DNA of 64,000 bases from Phaeocystidibacter marisrubri (GCF_008933165.1 NZ_WBVQ01000001.1:620001-684000); one strand, 5' to 3'; counted from the stretch's first letter, positions 23,959 to 32,389 are shown. The notes: generated by a model not told the origin, from the letters alone. Numbers and translations: made by a program.

Positions 23959-25791
23959 ATGGCATCAAACGTAAGCGGTAAAGCTTTCGATAGATCTCTG
24001 TTGAAGAGAATGCTTCGCTACATCGCTCCCTATAAGGGGGTGTTTTGGGGGGCATTTGCAATTACCATTTTGCTCGGGTCGCTGGGAACCGCTCGCCCTA
24101 TTCTTACCCAGCGAGCAATCGACAATTATATTCTAAAAGGGGATGCGCCGGGATTGCTCAACATCACCTTGCTCATTCTCGGGGTGCTTCTCGTGGAATC
24201 CATCTTTCAGTTCCTGTTTACCTATGCAGCAAACTACTTAGGGCAGAGTATTATTCGGGATATTCGACTCCAGCTTTATAAGAAGATCACTCATTTTAAA
24301 CTGAGCTTTTTTGATAAAACGCCCATCGGAACTTTGGTTACACGTGCGGTAAGCGATATCGAAACCATTGCCAGTATTTTCGCCGAAGGTATATTGGTGA
24401 TTTTCGGCGATCTCTTCAAGATCGTGGTGATGGTTGGCGCCATGTTCTGGTTTTTCGATTTCAAATTGGTGGTTATTTCCCTGTCGGTGGTTCCCATTCT
24501 CTTTATCGCTACACGCTGGTTCCAGAAGGCCATTAAAAAGACTTTCTCGGATGTCAGAAATGAAGTAGCTGCTTTGAATGCCTTCGTACAGGAGCATCTT
24601 TCGGGGATGAACATCGTGCAGATGTTTAACCGGGAAAAGGCGGAGATGGATAAGTTCAAGGTGATTAACAATCGACACCGAAAGGCGAATATTCGTTCCA
24701 TCTGGTATTTCTCCATTTTTCTTCCTCTTATTGAAATCTTGTCGGCCATCAGTATTGGTTTGGCTATGGGGTATGGAGGATATGCGGCGATTAACAGTTT
24801 CGACTCTCAAACCCTCCAAATGTTCTTCTATGAAGTTATGGGATGGAGTACAGCGGAGATGGAACAGCAGATTACCATTGGTACGTTGCTCGCTTTTGTA
24901 ATGTTCATCAATGCTTTGTATCGCCCATTGCGTCAGCTTGCCGACCGATTCAATACGCTTCAAATGGGCATGGTGGCCAGTGATCGTGTATTGAAATTGC
25001 TAGATAACAACGATGCGGTAGAACCCGAAGGAAGTGCTCAACTTACTGAAGCTTCTGGTAAGATTGAATTCAGTGATGTTCACTTTGCTTATGTTGAGTC
25101 AGAGCCCGTTTTACGCGGTGTAAGCTTCGATGTAAATCCCGGTGAAACGCTAGCGATTGTGGGGGCCACGGGTGCAGGAAAGAGTACCATCATTAGTCTT
25201 TTGATGGGATTCTACCCCTATCAAAGCGGCAGTGTTAAGTTGGATGGAATTGAGATTACCGACCTTTCACTGGGAGAATTGCGGAAGCAGTTTGCACTGG
25301 TACTGCAGGATGTTTTCCTTTTCAGTGATTCGATCTTCAATAACATTTCCCTCAAAGCCGATATTCCGAAAGAGGAGATTGTAAAGGCGGCCGAGCAAAT
25401 TGGGGTGGATGAATTCGTGAAGGAATTGCCAGAAGGTTACGATTACAATGTGAAGGAGCGAGGACAAATGCTTTCTGCAGGACAACGTCAGCTTCTCGCA
25501 TTCTTGCGAGCCTATGTAACAAATCCTCCCATTTTGATCTTGGATGAAGCGACAAGTAGCATTGACAGTCATACCGAGCAGCTCATTCAACGCGCAACCG
25601 ATGTAATTACAGAAGGTAGGACTTCTATTATTATTGCACACCGATTGGCTACCATTCAAAAAGCCGATAAGATCTTGGTAATGGATAAAGGCCAAGTGGT
25701 AGAATCGGGTACGCACGAGACTCTTTTAGCGGAGAATGGCTATTACACCAAGCTTTACGAGATGCAGTTTAAGGAACGCGAAGCCATTTAA
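23959..25791 (+). CDS. ABC exporter, fused membrane and ATPase domains (MsbA-like)
   Basis: A 610-residue half-transporter. Six membrane helices (residues about 30-340) precede the ATPase: Walker A VGATGAGKST near residue 400, signature LSAGQRQLLAF near 505, Walker B PILILDEATSSID near 525, and the switch His in IIIAHRL. MsbA-like homodimers export lipids or hydrophobic compounds. Flavobacteria commonly encode this gene next to truA. A strong terminator follows. Confidence 0.92.
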   Translation: MASNVSGKAFDRSLLKRMLRYIAPYKGVFWGAFAITILLGSLGTARPILTQRAIDNYILKGDAPGLLNITLLILGVLLVESIFQFLFTYAANYLGQSIIRDIRLQLYKKITHFKLSFFDKTPIGTLVTRAVSDIETIASIFAEGILVIFGDLFKIVVMVGAMFWFFDFKLVVISLSVVPILFIATRWFQKAIKKTFSDVRNEVAALNAFVQEHLSGMNIVQMFNREKAEMDKFKVINNRHRKANIRSIWYFSIFLPLIEILSAISIGLAMGYGGYAAINSFDSQTLQMFFYEVMGWSTAEMEQQITIGTLLAFVMFINALYRPLRQLADRFNTLQMGMVASDRVLKLLDNNDAVEPEGSAQLTEASGKIEFSDVHFAYVESEPVLRGVSFDVNPGETLAIVGATGAGKSTIISLLMGFYPYQSGSVKLDGIEITDLSLGELRKQFALVLQDVFLFSDSIFNNISLKADIPKEEIVKAAEQIGVDEFVKELPEGYDYNVKERGQMLSAGQRQLLAFLRAYVTNPPILILDEATSSIDSHTEQLIQRATDVITEGRTSIIIAHRLATIQKADKILVMDKGQVVESGTHETLLAENGYYTKLYEMQFKEREAI

Positions 25792-25799
25792 ATACTAGT

Positions 25800-25833
25800 A
25801 AAACCTGATGTTCAAGCGATTGCATCAGGTTTT
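25800..25833 (+). terminator. Terminator of truA-ABC operon
   Basis: Eleven-base perfect arms (AAAACCTGATG) with a 12-nt loop, followed by CTTTTTA. It begins 8 bases after the stop. Confidence 0.85.
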
Positions 25834-25846
25834 CTTTTTACAAATC

Positions 25847-25878
25847 TTGTTTATATCATAAACTAGTCTATATATTTG
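25847..25878 (+). promoter_or_regulatory. Promoter TTG-N21-TATATTTG
   Basis: TTG at 25847-25849 and TATATTTG at 25871-25878, 25 bases before the ATG at 25904. Both boxes match the Bacteroidota consensus. Confidence 0.75.
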
Positions 25879-25903
25879 CAAAGTAATCAGAAACAACTAA
25901 CCG

Positions 25904-26506
25904 ATGGAAAAAGTATTAGATCACGAAGGCAGTTTGGCCGTCATCCATGAGATGATTCAAAAGACTAGGAAGAATATTACGGAAGGTTCATTCTACTATT
26001 TGGTATGGGGATGGTTGACATTAGCTGCAGCTTCAACCCAGTACATTTTGCTAACCGTGGCAAATTCAGAATGGCATGCTATTGTCTGGCCCGTCATGGG
26101 AGTGGTAGGTGGTATAGCAAGTGCGATTTATGGAAGAAAGAGCAGCGCAAGGAAAGGTCACACCACATTTGTAGATAAATCGATGGGCTACGTTTGGATT
26201 GCCTTTGGAGCAATGATGGCGCTAGCGCTCATCATTGGTGGAACCCAGTCGTGGAGAGTAGGATACAGCATCATCATTGCGCTTTATGGAATGGGAACCT
26301 TTGTTTCTGGTGGATTGCTGCGCTTTAAGCCCCTCATTTATGGAGGTGTTGCTTCATGGGGCATTTCCGCATTTGCTCTGTTGGCAGAGGAATGGACACA
26401 AGAGTTTCCAAATATGATTGTGCTTTTGGTGGTGAGTATCATTGTGAGTTATCTCATTCCGGGATATGCGTTGAAGTCTGCAGAGAAGAAGAACAATGCT
26501 GCCTGA
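25904..26506 (+). CDS. Integral membrane protein of unknown function
   Basis: A 200-residue protein. A soluble N-terminal helix (VIHEMIQKTRKNITEGSFYYLVWGW) leads into about six membrane segments ending LVVSIIVSYLIPGYAL. Families of this shape occur in Bacteroidota operons with a small winged-helix regulator, exactly as here: the regulator gene overlaps by 11 bases. A role in membrane sensing or transport is possible but not shown. Confidence 0.7.
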   Translation: MEKVLDHEGSLAVIHEMIQKTRKNITEGSFYYLVWGWLTLAAASTQYILLTVANSEWHAIVWPVMGVVGGIASAIYGRKSSARKGHTTFVDKSMGYVWIAFGAMMALALIIGGTQSWRVGYSIIIALYGMGTFVSGGLLRFKPLIYGGVASWGISAFALLAEEWTQEFPNMIVLLVVSIIVSYLIPGYALKSAEKKNNAA

Positions 26507-26789
26507 TTTAGACCCCTTATTACACACACAACTGCGCTTGCAGATTGTAACGCTATTGGCAGGAGTAGAGGAAGGTGACTTCAACTGGCTGTTGGAGAAT
26601 ACGGGAGCTACTCGAGGCAATTTGAGCGTACAGATCAACAAGCTTAAGGCTGCGGAATACATTGAGGTTAAGAAGGGGTACAAAGACAATTACCCTCATA
26701 CCTTGTGTGTGATAACTAAAAAGGGAAGAGCAGCTTTTGAAGCCTATGTAGCGGCCATTTCAAAATACATTCAACACAAAAACAAATGA
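26496..26789 (+). CDS. Winged-helix transcriptional regulator (HTH_27 / transcriptional regulator of ArsR-MarR fold)
   Basis: A 97-residue DNA-binding protein. It shows the winged-helix sequence QIVTLLAGVEEGDFNWLLENTGATRGNLSVQINKLKAAEYIEVKKGYK, followed by a wing and a C-terminal helix (AFEAYVAAISKYIQ) for dimerisation. No metal or ligand motif is visible. It is encoded between a membrane protein and an exported barrel protein in one operon, so it probably controls this operon. Confidence 0.85.
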   Translation: MLPDLDPLLHTQLRLQIVTLLAGVEEGDFNWLLENTGATRGNLSVQINKLKAAEYIEVKKGYKDNYPHTLCVITKKGRAAFEAYVAAISKYIQHKNK

Positions 26790-27313
26790 AAAGAATAACC
26801 ATACTTGCACTGATGCTCCTCTCCATAGGAGTCATTGCACAAGAGCGCACTTCAAAAGGGTGGGGAGTAGGATTCCAACTCAACGAATGGGGCAACGACT
26901 TCGGCATGGGGATATCGGCATTTTCTCCTGAGTTCTTTGGGGCGTTGACCATCGACGTATCGTACGTCAATCAATTTCGTTCCTCTATTACTATTTCGGG
27001 CGAGGCATGGCAGCCCTATGGCATGGCCACTTTAGGTGTCCGCGGTAAAGCGGGACAAATTACACCATGGTTCCACATGTATGGTTTTGGTCGTGTTTCG
27101 TTTATGACGAACGGTCCATCAGATTGGAATACCGATAAAATCACCGGTAGCGGGGGATTCGGCTTTGAGTTTAATACCCAAGGAGCTGGTCTTTCTCCTG
27201 TGAGTTACTACATCGAAATGGGAGGTTATGGTGGATTTTCGAATGTTCATCCTCTACATCAGTCGGTGGCAGGTGGATTTGGAACGACAGTTGGACTTCG
27301 CGTCTACTTCTAG
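26786..27313 (+). CDS. Small exported beta-barrel protein
   Basis: A 175-residue protein with a signal peptide (ITILALMLLSIGVIAQ). Gly- and aromatic-rich strands (GVGFQLNEWGNDFGMGISAF, WFHMYGFGRVSFM, SGGFGFEFNTQG) and the final FGTTVGLRVYF fit an outer-membrane barrel. It overlaps the regulator gene by 4 bases. Function unknown. The operon ends at a strong terminator. Confidence 0.7.
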   Translation: MKRITILALMLLSIGVIAQERTSKGWGVGFQLNEWGNDFGMGISAFSPEFFGALTIDVSYVNQFRSSITISGEAWQPYGMATLGVRGKAGQITPWFHMYGFGRVSFMTNGPSDWNTDKITGSGGFGFEFNTQGAGLSPVSYYIEMGGYGGFSNVHPLHQSVAGGFGTTVGLRVYF

Positions 27314-27337
27314 AGATATCAATGCACTGTAAAAACG

Positions 27338-27364
27338 AAGAGCTGTACTATCGGTACAGCTCTT
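27338..27364. terminator. Bidirectional terminator between two operons
   Basis: Eleven-base perfect arms (AAGAGCTGTAC) with a 5-nt loop, then TTTTT. It can end the plus-strand operon at 27313 and the minus-strand SPFH operon, whose last stop is at 27368. Confidence 0.85.
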
Positions 27365-27367
27365 TTT

Positions 27368-27529
27368 TTATGATTCTGATTTCGGCAATCGGCCTGATTC
27401 CTTAAGTGCTTTGTGAAGCAGGTATTCTATTTGTCCATTCGCACTGCGAAATTCATCCGCTGCCCATTTCTCTAATGCGGCGTGGACATCGGGATCTAGT
27501 CGGAGTGCAAATGCTTTTTTCTTAGCCAT
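27368..27529 (-). CDS. Arc-type ribbon-helix-helix DNA-binding protein
   Basis: A 53-residue protein, MAKKKAFALRLDPDVHAALEKWAADEFRSANGQIEYLLHKALKE in essence. The pattern (basic strand FALRLD, helix, loop, SANGQIEYLLHKAL helix) is that of Arc/MetJ-type repressors. It is the last gene of an operon with the PH-like and SPFH genes; the gap to the PH-like gene is 8 bases. Since RHH proteins are usually repressors binding palindromes, the perfect inverted repeat at the operon promoter (28924-28944) is a plausible target. That link is inference. Confidence 0.8.
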   Translation of the reverse strand: MAKKKAFALRLDPDVHAALEKWAADEFRSANGQIEYLLHKALKESGRLPKSES

Positions 27530-27537
27530 GTGAACGA

Positions 27538-28059
27538 TTATTCACTCGGTTTGTAATACTGATCTATGGCCTTTTTGGCCATGGCCCCATCTGTAATCGT
27601 AAGGAAGTACGGTGTTTTATGGGCAGAAGAAACAATTCGCAAGGCAGAACCTCCACGCATAATGATTCCCCTTTTCACTTTAGGAACAATCCGATATCCC
27701 CATCCTCCAAATTCACTCAAAGGTTCTACGGTTACCGTATTGATTTCTGCAATTTCCCTCCACTTTATCGTCTTCAGCGTTCGAACATAAGGAAAGGCCT
27801 TATAATGTACTCCTTCAAAGTCGATTCGCACATATAAAGGATACCGGAATAGAAGGAGATACATCAGCAAAAATACGCCTACAACAAAACCGAGCGAAGT
27901 AAGCACCTCGGCTCCTTTTTCGGCATTGGGTCCGTCTTGAAAATACTCCAGGATTGGACCATGGCCCACTGCCAATATGATGACTACAGCAAAGGAGAAG
28001 GAGCTTCCCAATAGAAATAGGACCCAAGTGGGATATTTCTGTCTTGACTCAAATTTCAT
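27538..28059 (-). CDS. Two-helix membrane protein with PH-like domain
   Basis: A 173-residue protein. Two membrane helices (FLLGSSFSFAVVIILAVG, VLTSLGFVVGVFLLMYLLLF) are followed by a cytosolic domain of strands (LYVRIDFEGVHYKAFPYVR, IKWREIAEINTVTVEP, PYFLTITDGAMAKKAI) similar to bacterial PH domains. The start codon overlaps the SPFH stop (ATGA). Function unknown; the context suggests a membrane-domain complex with the SPFH protein. Confidence 0.7.
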   Translation of the reverse strand: MKFESRQKYPTWVLFLLGSSFSFAVVIILAVGHGPILEYFQDGPNAEKGAEVLTSLGFVVGVFLLMYLLLFRYPLYVRIDFEGVHYKAFPYVRTLKTIKWREIAEINTVTVEPLSEFGGWGYRIVPKVKRGIIMRGGSALRIVSSAHKTPYFLTITDGAMAKKAIDQYYKPSE

Positions 28060-28907
28060 CAGTACAAGGATCCAGTGTTTACAACAGGAGAGGCCGATTT
28101 ATCAGAACATAACACGACCATGAGATTACTCACCATGGCGGCTTTGCGTTCATCGTCCAAATTGACAATTTCTTTCTGTCCCAACTCATCCAATGCCAAT
28201 TCTACCATACCCACGGCACCCTCAACAATACGACGACGAGCAGCGACAATTGCGGTGGCCTGTTGACGCTGCAACATGGCTCCAGCAATTTCGGAAGCAT
28301 AAGCGAGGTGAGAGATTCTCGCCTCAATCACTTCAATACCGGCCATGTCTAAACGTTCGGTGAGCTCTTTCTCCAACATTTCATTTACTTCTTCAATGTC
28401 GCTTCTCAAACAGATCTCAGCTTCTTCATCATCAAAGTTATCGTACGGATAAGAAGTGGCAAGTTTTCTAATGGCTGCATCGGTTTGAACAAATACGAAC
28501 TCGATGAAATTGTCAACTTCAAATCGAGCCTTAAAGGTGTCCTTTACCCTCCAAACCAAGACAACTCCAATCATAATAGGATTGCCCAGGGCGTCATTCA
28601 CTTTGATAGGATCACTGTCGAGGTTACGCGCTCTCAATGAGATCTTCTTTTTACTCATGAAAGGATTCACCCAAAACAAACCATTCGCTTTGATGGTCCC
28701 CTTATATGCACCAAAGAAGGTTAAAACTGATGATTCATTGGGATTCAGAACCAGAAAGCCGGGTAGTATGAAGATGATTACAGGAATCAGAAAGAGTCCG
28801 GCGAGAATTTTATTCACTATTGAAAATACAACGAAGCCAATGAGTACCAGCTCTAGGACGACCATTAACCAGCCTACTCCCGTATTCGCCTTTTTGTGTT
28901 TTTCCAT
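28059..28907 (-). CDS. SPFH/Band 7 domain membrane protein (slipin-like)
   Basis: A 282-residue protein. N-terminal hydrophobic segments (GWLMVVLELVLIGFVVFSIV, LAGLFLIPVIIFILPGFLVL) anchor it; the SPFH domain follows (VVWRVKDTFKARFEVDNF, RLDMAGIEVIEARISHLAYASEIAGAMLQRQQA) and ends in an oligomerisation helix. Proteins of this group form membrane scaffolds. It is first in an operon with a PH-like protein and an RHH regulator, and has a full promoter with an overlapping palindrome. Confidence 0.87.
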   Translation of the reverse strand: MEKHKKANTGVGWLMVVLELVLIGFVVFSIVNKILAGLFLIPVIIFILPGFLVLNPNESSVLTFFGAYKGTIKANGLFWVNPFMSKKKISLRARNLDSDPIKVNDALGNPIMIGVVLVWRVKDTFKARFEVDNFIEFVFVQTDAAIRKLATSYPYDNFDDEEAEICLRSDIEEVNEMLEKELTERLDMAGIEVIEARISHLAYASEIAGAMLQRQQATAIVAARRRIVEGAVGMVELALDELGQKEIVNLDDERKAAMVSNLMVVLCSDKSASPVVNTGSLY

Positions 28908-28923
28908 TGTTTCAGGTTTTATA

Positions 28924-28944
28924 TTGATATTAATATGATATCAA
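28924..28944. promoter_or_regulatory. Palindrome TTGATAT-N7-ATATCAA at the SPFH promoter
   Basis: Perfect 7-base arms. The right arm shares three bases with the -7 box of the SPFH promoter, so a bound protein would block initiation. Candidate binder: the RHH protein encoded at the end of the operon (inference). Confidence 0.5.
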
Positions 28945-28971
28945 AAATAATACAAAAATTGACATTTGCAA
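28942..28971 (-). promoter_or_regulatory. Promoter TTG-N19-TATTTTTG of the SPFH operon
   Basis: On the minus strand TTG (28969-28971) and TATTTTTG (28942-28949) are separated by 19 bases, an ideal Bacteroidota promoter. The ATG is 34 bases downstream. Confidence 0.75.
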
Positions 28972-29024
28972 GTTTTTCGATGTTGAAACACAGTTAGTTG
29001 CAAATATTTATTAATGTTGTAACA

Positions 29025-29051
29025 TTGAAAAGAGATAATATTGTAGATTTG
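29025..29051 (+). promoter_or_regulatory. Promoter TTG-N16-TAGATTTG of the YceI gene
   Basis: TTG at 29025-29027, TAGATTTG at 29044-29051, ATG at 29083. It leaves a leader of roughly 27 bases. Confidence 0.7.
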
Positions 29052-29082
29052 TCCTGTCTAATCCTAATTAATATAGATAAGA

Positions 29083-29745
29083 ATGAAAACAGCACGTTTC
29101 TTCACCATCGCTGCATTGGCAACTTCACTTGTTGCATGTAACGACGCGGCTGAGTCGGAAGCTGCCACTGGTGCAGCACAGGAAGTTAAAGAAGTAGCAG
29201 AAGCGGTAACATACCCAGTATCTGCTCAGAGCGGTCACGTTGCGTGGATCGGCTTCAAAACCAACGTAGATTGGAGCCACAACGGAACTATCCAAGTTAA
29301 AGACGGTGAGTTCAAAGTAAAAGACGGTGAGCTTGTAGGTGGTAACTTCACTATCGACATGAAGACGATTCGTCCATTGGACCTTGAAGAAGGTACAGAG
29401 AACTACACCAACCTTGTAGGTCACTTGGAATCTCCAGACTTCTTTGAAACTTCTGCTTACCCAACCGCTACTTTTGAAATCACAAATGTTTCTAAGGTTC
29501 AAGGTGGTGCAGCTTCACACGAGGTTCAAGGTAACCTTACTATGAAAGACACTACAAACAACATTACTTTCCCAGCTAACATTCAAGTTACTGACGGTGT
29601 TGTTTCTTTCAAAACTCCAGAATTCTCAATCAACCGTACGAAGTGGAATGTAATGTTCCGTTCTTCTGGTATTGAAGGAGTAATGAAAGATGACTTGATC
29701 GACGATTACATCAAATTGTCTGTTGATCTCACTGCTCAAAAGTGA
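29083..29745 (+). CDS. YceI family lipoprotein
   Basis: A 220-residue lipoprotein (TSLVACND). The YceI domain starts at SGHVAWIGFKTNVDWSHNG and has the usual blocks GNFTIDMKTI, HLESPDFFETSAYPTATFEITNV and FSINRTKWNVMFRS. YceI proteins form a lipocalin-like barrel that binds a long polyisoprenoid or other lipid chain in the periplasm. Codon use here favours C-ending, abundant codons (ttc, aac, cgt) compared with neighbours, suggesting high expression. It is monocistronic, with its own promoter and a strong terminator. Confidence 0.92.
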   Translation: MKTARFFTIAALATSLVACNDAAESEAATGAAQEVKEVAEAVTYPVSAQSGHVAWIGFKTNVDWSHNGTIQVKDGEFKVKDGELVGGNFTIDMKTIRPLDLEEGTENYTNLVGHLESPDFFETSAYPTATFEITNVSKVQGGAASHEVQGNLTMKDTTNNITFPANIQVTDGVVSFKTPEFSINRTKWNVMFRSSGIEGVMKDDLIDDYIKLSVDLTAQK

Positions 29746-29773
29746 GTTAAGCTCAGGTCACTTTTGACTAAGG

Positions 29774-29799
29774 AGTCCCGCTAATGCGGGACTTTTTTC
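29774..29799 (+). terminator. Terminator of the YceI gene
   Basis: Eight-base GC-rich arms (AGTCCCGC) with loop TAAT, followed by six T. Confidence 0.9.
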
Positions 29800-29801
29800 G
29801 T

Positions 29802-30701
29802 TTATAGAGTATCCTTTAAAGCAGGTTCTAGTTCATTCCACTTCCACTCAAAACCCGTTTGAGCGAGTTTATTGGTAGACACCCTATTGCTATCTAGTGC
29901 AATTTGAGCCATACTACCCATGGCTAGTTTGAGGGCGAAAGTGGGAACGGCAGGCATAAAGTGAGGCTTGCCTAGTGCATTCGCGAGGGCCTTGCTAAAC
30001 TCGGCGTTTTGGACAGGATTTGGAGCAGCTGTATTGTAGGCGCCGCTCATATTATCGTGTGTAGCTGCATGTAGAAAAATACGGGCTACATCTTCTAAAT
30101 GAATCCATGGCATCCACTGCTTGCCAGAACCCAGGGGAGAGCCAAGTCCCATTTTGTAGATGGGAAGCATTTTGCCCAAAGCACCACCGTCCTCGGATAA
30201 AACTACTCCAATTCTGAGTCGGACGGTACGAATACCATACTTCTCCACTTGCTTCACTGCATTCTCCCACTGAACCACTACATCATTCAAAAAACCATTG
30301 CCCGGTTGATCGTCTTCGTGCATGGTTTTAGTGAAGTTGGACGGATAATAACCCACCGCGCTAGAACTGATAAAGGTGTTGGGCTTGTGTGCGCCTTCTT
30401 CCCAAGCGCGTATAAAGGTGAGTGTGCTTTCAACGCGACTGTTCACAATGGTCTTTTTATTCTCTGCATTCCATCGCATAGCCACATTGGCGCCGGCAAG
30501 ATGGAAGACCGTATCCACATCTTTTAAGGCCTCTGTATCGATATCATGGCGCATGGGATCCCATTCAAAGACCTTAACGCCGGGATAGGAGGTGGAAGCA
30601 CTTCTGCTCAACCATCTAACTTCAATTCCCCTCTCGATAAGTTGCTTTGTAAGTTCCGTGCCTATTGTTCCGGAGCCGCCTGATATCAGTACTTTCTTCA
30701 T
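29802..30701 (-). CDS. TIGR01777 family SDR epimerase (YfcH/SulA-like)
   Basis: A 299-residue extended SDR protein. The NAD(P) motif is ISGGSGTIGTELTKQL, followed by family blocks VFHLAGANVAMRWNAENKK, FISSSAVGYYP and the C-terminal DUF1731-like block ANALGKPHFMPAVPTFALKLAMG. Members are often annotated as nucleoside-diphosphate sugar epimerases, but the reaction is unknown. The gene starts within about 70 bases of the divergent 30769 gene. Confidence 0.88.
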   Translation of the reverse strand: MKKVLISGGSGTIGTELTKQLIERGIEVRWLSRSASTSYPGVKVFEWDPMRHDIDTEALKDVDTVFHLAGANVAMRWNAENKKTIVNSRVESTLTFIRAWEEGAHKPNTFISSSAVGYYPSNFTKTMHEDDQPGNGFLNDVVVQWENAVKQVEKYGIRTVRLRIGVVLSEDGGALGKMLPIYKMGLGSPLGSGKQWMPWIHLEDVARIFLHAATHDNMSGAYNTAAPNPVQNAEFSKALANALGKPHFMPAVPTFALKLAMGSMAQIALDSNRVSTNKLAQTGFEWKWNELEPALKDTL

Positions 30702-30768
30702 AAGTTCGCGCTTTGTCTATTTTTCACACTTACCAAAACAACAGAATCTCAAAATCGTTCCGATAGGT

Positions 30769-31338
30769 ATGCAAGATATAGAACCATACTACAATTGGAG
30801 ACACCTTTATATCGCAAGCGAAGATGATCGTTCACCGCTCTATGGTTACTTCAATTCTGAGGTTTATTACACCGATGTGATGTACGACTTCGTCATTCAT
30901 CCACAATGGGATAACATTGGATGCGAGACACTGTTCATTAAGATATTATACGCCGATTACGAAGAGGGCTTTGCGATCATTGAGCTTTTTGGAGAATGGA
31001 ATGATGTGCTTCACAATGATATCATGACATTGAAGCGAGAGATCATAGATATGATGCTCGATCAGGGAATAGACAAGTACATCCTCATTGCTGAGAACGT
31101 GCTTAATTTTCACGCAGATATTACGGATTACTACGATGAGTGGTTGGAGGAGGTTCCCGATGGTTGGATTGCCTTCCTCAATGCTCGAGAGCATGTGGCT
31201 CGAGAGTTGGCCGATTATCACATCGACCAATATTTATTGTTGGGAGGGAAGATGAGTGACATTGCTTGGAGAACAAAGTCCCCACTAAAACTTTACCGTG
31301 AAATAAAAAGCCTAGCCGAAAAACGGCTAGGCATGTAG
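30769..31338 (+). CDS. Conserved cytosolic protein of unknown function
   Basis: A 189-residue soluble protein starting MQDIEPYYNWRHLY. The longer frame reaches into the opposing epimerase gene and is rejected. It is rich in Asp, Tyr and Trp, with an alpha/beta pattern (FAIIELFGEWNDVLHNDIMTLKREIIDMMLD, YILIAENVLNFHADITDYYDEW). I recognise no catalytic motif. Its last codons (SLAEKRLGM) are encoded by DNA that also forms the ilvE terminator on the other strand. Confidence 0.7.
   Translation: MQDIEPYYNWRHLYIASEDDRSPLYGYFNSEVYYTDVMYDFVIHPQWDNIGCETLFIKILYADYEEGFAIIELFGEWNDVLHNDIMTLKREIIDMMLDQGIDKYILIAENVLNFHADITDYYDEWLEEVPDGWIAFLNAREHVARELADYHIDQYLLLGGKMSDIAWRTKSPLKLYREIKSLAEKRLGM
31310..31332 (-). 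terminator. ilvE terminator embedded in the coding end of the convergent gene
   Basis: Nine-base arms (GCCTAGCCG) with a 5-A/T loop. On the minus strand it is followed by TTTTTATTTC and lies 10 bases after the ilvE stop. It sits wholly inside codons of the 30769-31338 gene. Confidence 0.85.
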
Positions 31339-31342
31339 AGTA

Positions 31343-32389
31343 TTACTTCACTTTGGTCATCCAGTTGAAGCGATCTTCAACTCGACCTAATCGTATGTCG
31401 TTGAGTCCGGCTCTAATTTTAGAAGCCATACCATCGGTTGGCGTAGGAATATCGAAGCGTTCGTTTTTAAATCCGATTTGTTCGATAACACTTACCACAG
31501 CTGCGGTTCCCATACCAAAAGCCTCCATGAGCTCACCATTTCTAGCGGCTGCAATCACTTCGGTAACGGTGATTGGACGTTCTTCTACATCTGCACCCCA
31601 GTCGCGAAGAAGGGTGAGGATGGAGTCGCGTGTGATTCCTGCAAGAATGCGATCGGTTAATGGAGGAGTGATCATCTTGTCGCCAATGCGCAACATGATG
31701 TTCATAGTGCCGCTCTCTTCAATGAGTTCGTGGTTCGCGTGATCGGTCCAGATCACTTGATTATATCCCTCTTGAATGGCTTTGGCAGTTGGATAGAATG
31801 CGCCACCGTAGTTACCAGCTGCTTTTGTGTATCCAATTCCTCCGCTTGCGGCACGGGTGTATGTATCTTCAATCTTCACCTTTACGGCACCTGCATAATA
31901 AGGGCCAACAGGAGAACAGATTATAGCAAAAGTGTATCGTTCACTAGGGCGAGCGGCAATAAACTCACTACTTGAGAACAAGAACGGGCGGATGTAAAGT
32001 GATTTCACTTCATCTTGAGGTACCCATGCTGCATCGAGTTCGATAAGCTTGTTTAGGCCATCTAAAAAAACTTCTCTTGGAACTTCAGGCATGTACAAGC
32101 GTTCAGCAGAACGATTCAAGCGTTCCCAGTTCTTTTCAGGACGGAACAATTGAACTTCACCACTTTGGTTTCGGTAAGCCTTCATTCCTTCAAATGCAGC
32201 CTGACCATAATGGAGGGCGTGTAGAGCATAGGTCGATTTCAATTCACCATAAGGGAGAATTTCAGGCTCGCTCCAAGCTCCATTCTCATGATGACAAACC
32301 AGCATGTGATCCGTAAAGTATTTTCCAAACGGAAGGTTGTCGAAATCGATCTGATCGATCTTCGATTTGGTTACAGTCGTAATTTTCAT
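31343..32389 (-). CDS. ilvE: Branched-chain amino acid aminotransferase
   Basis: A 348-residue class IV PLP aminotransferase. It contains FGKYFTDHMLVCHHENG, HYGQAAFEGMKAYR, and the PLP-Lys region GIGYTKAAGNYGGAFYPTAKA, as in the long (type II) BCAT form. It interconverts Val, Leu and Ile with their 2-oxo acids. The ATG at 32389 (MKITTVTKSKI) is used because the -7 box lies 17 bases upstream and the longer frame begins inside the divergent promoter region. Confidence 0.95.
   Translation of the reverse strand: MKITTVTKSKIDQIDFDNLPFGKYFTDHMLVCHHENGAWSEPEILPYGELKSTYALHALHYGQAAFEGMKAYRNQSGEVQLFRPEKNWERLNRSAERLYMPEVPREVFLDGLNKLIELDAAWVPQDEVKSLYIRPFLFSSSEFIAARPSERYTFAIICSPVGPYYAGAVKVKIEDTYTRAASGGIGYTKAAGNYGGAFYPTAKAIQEGYNQVIWTDHANHELIEESGTMNIMLRIGDKMITPPLTDRILAGITRDSILTLLRDWGADVEERPITVTEVIAAARNGELMEAFGMGTAAVVSVIEQIGFKNERFDIPTPTDGMASKIRAGLNDIRLGRVEDRFNWMTKVK

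Noticed and set aside
30592-30768. N-terminal extension of the 30769 protein
   Set aside because: The extra codons lie on the opposite strand of the epimerase gene start and read as low-quality sequence; the ATG at 30769 opens a plausible protein.
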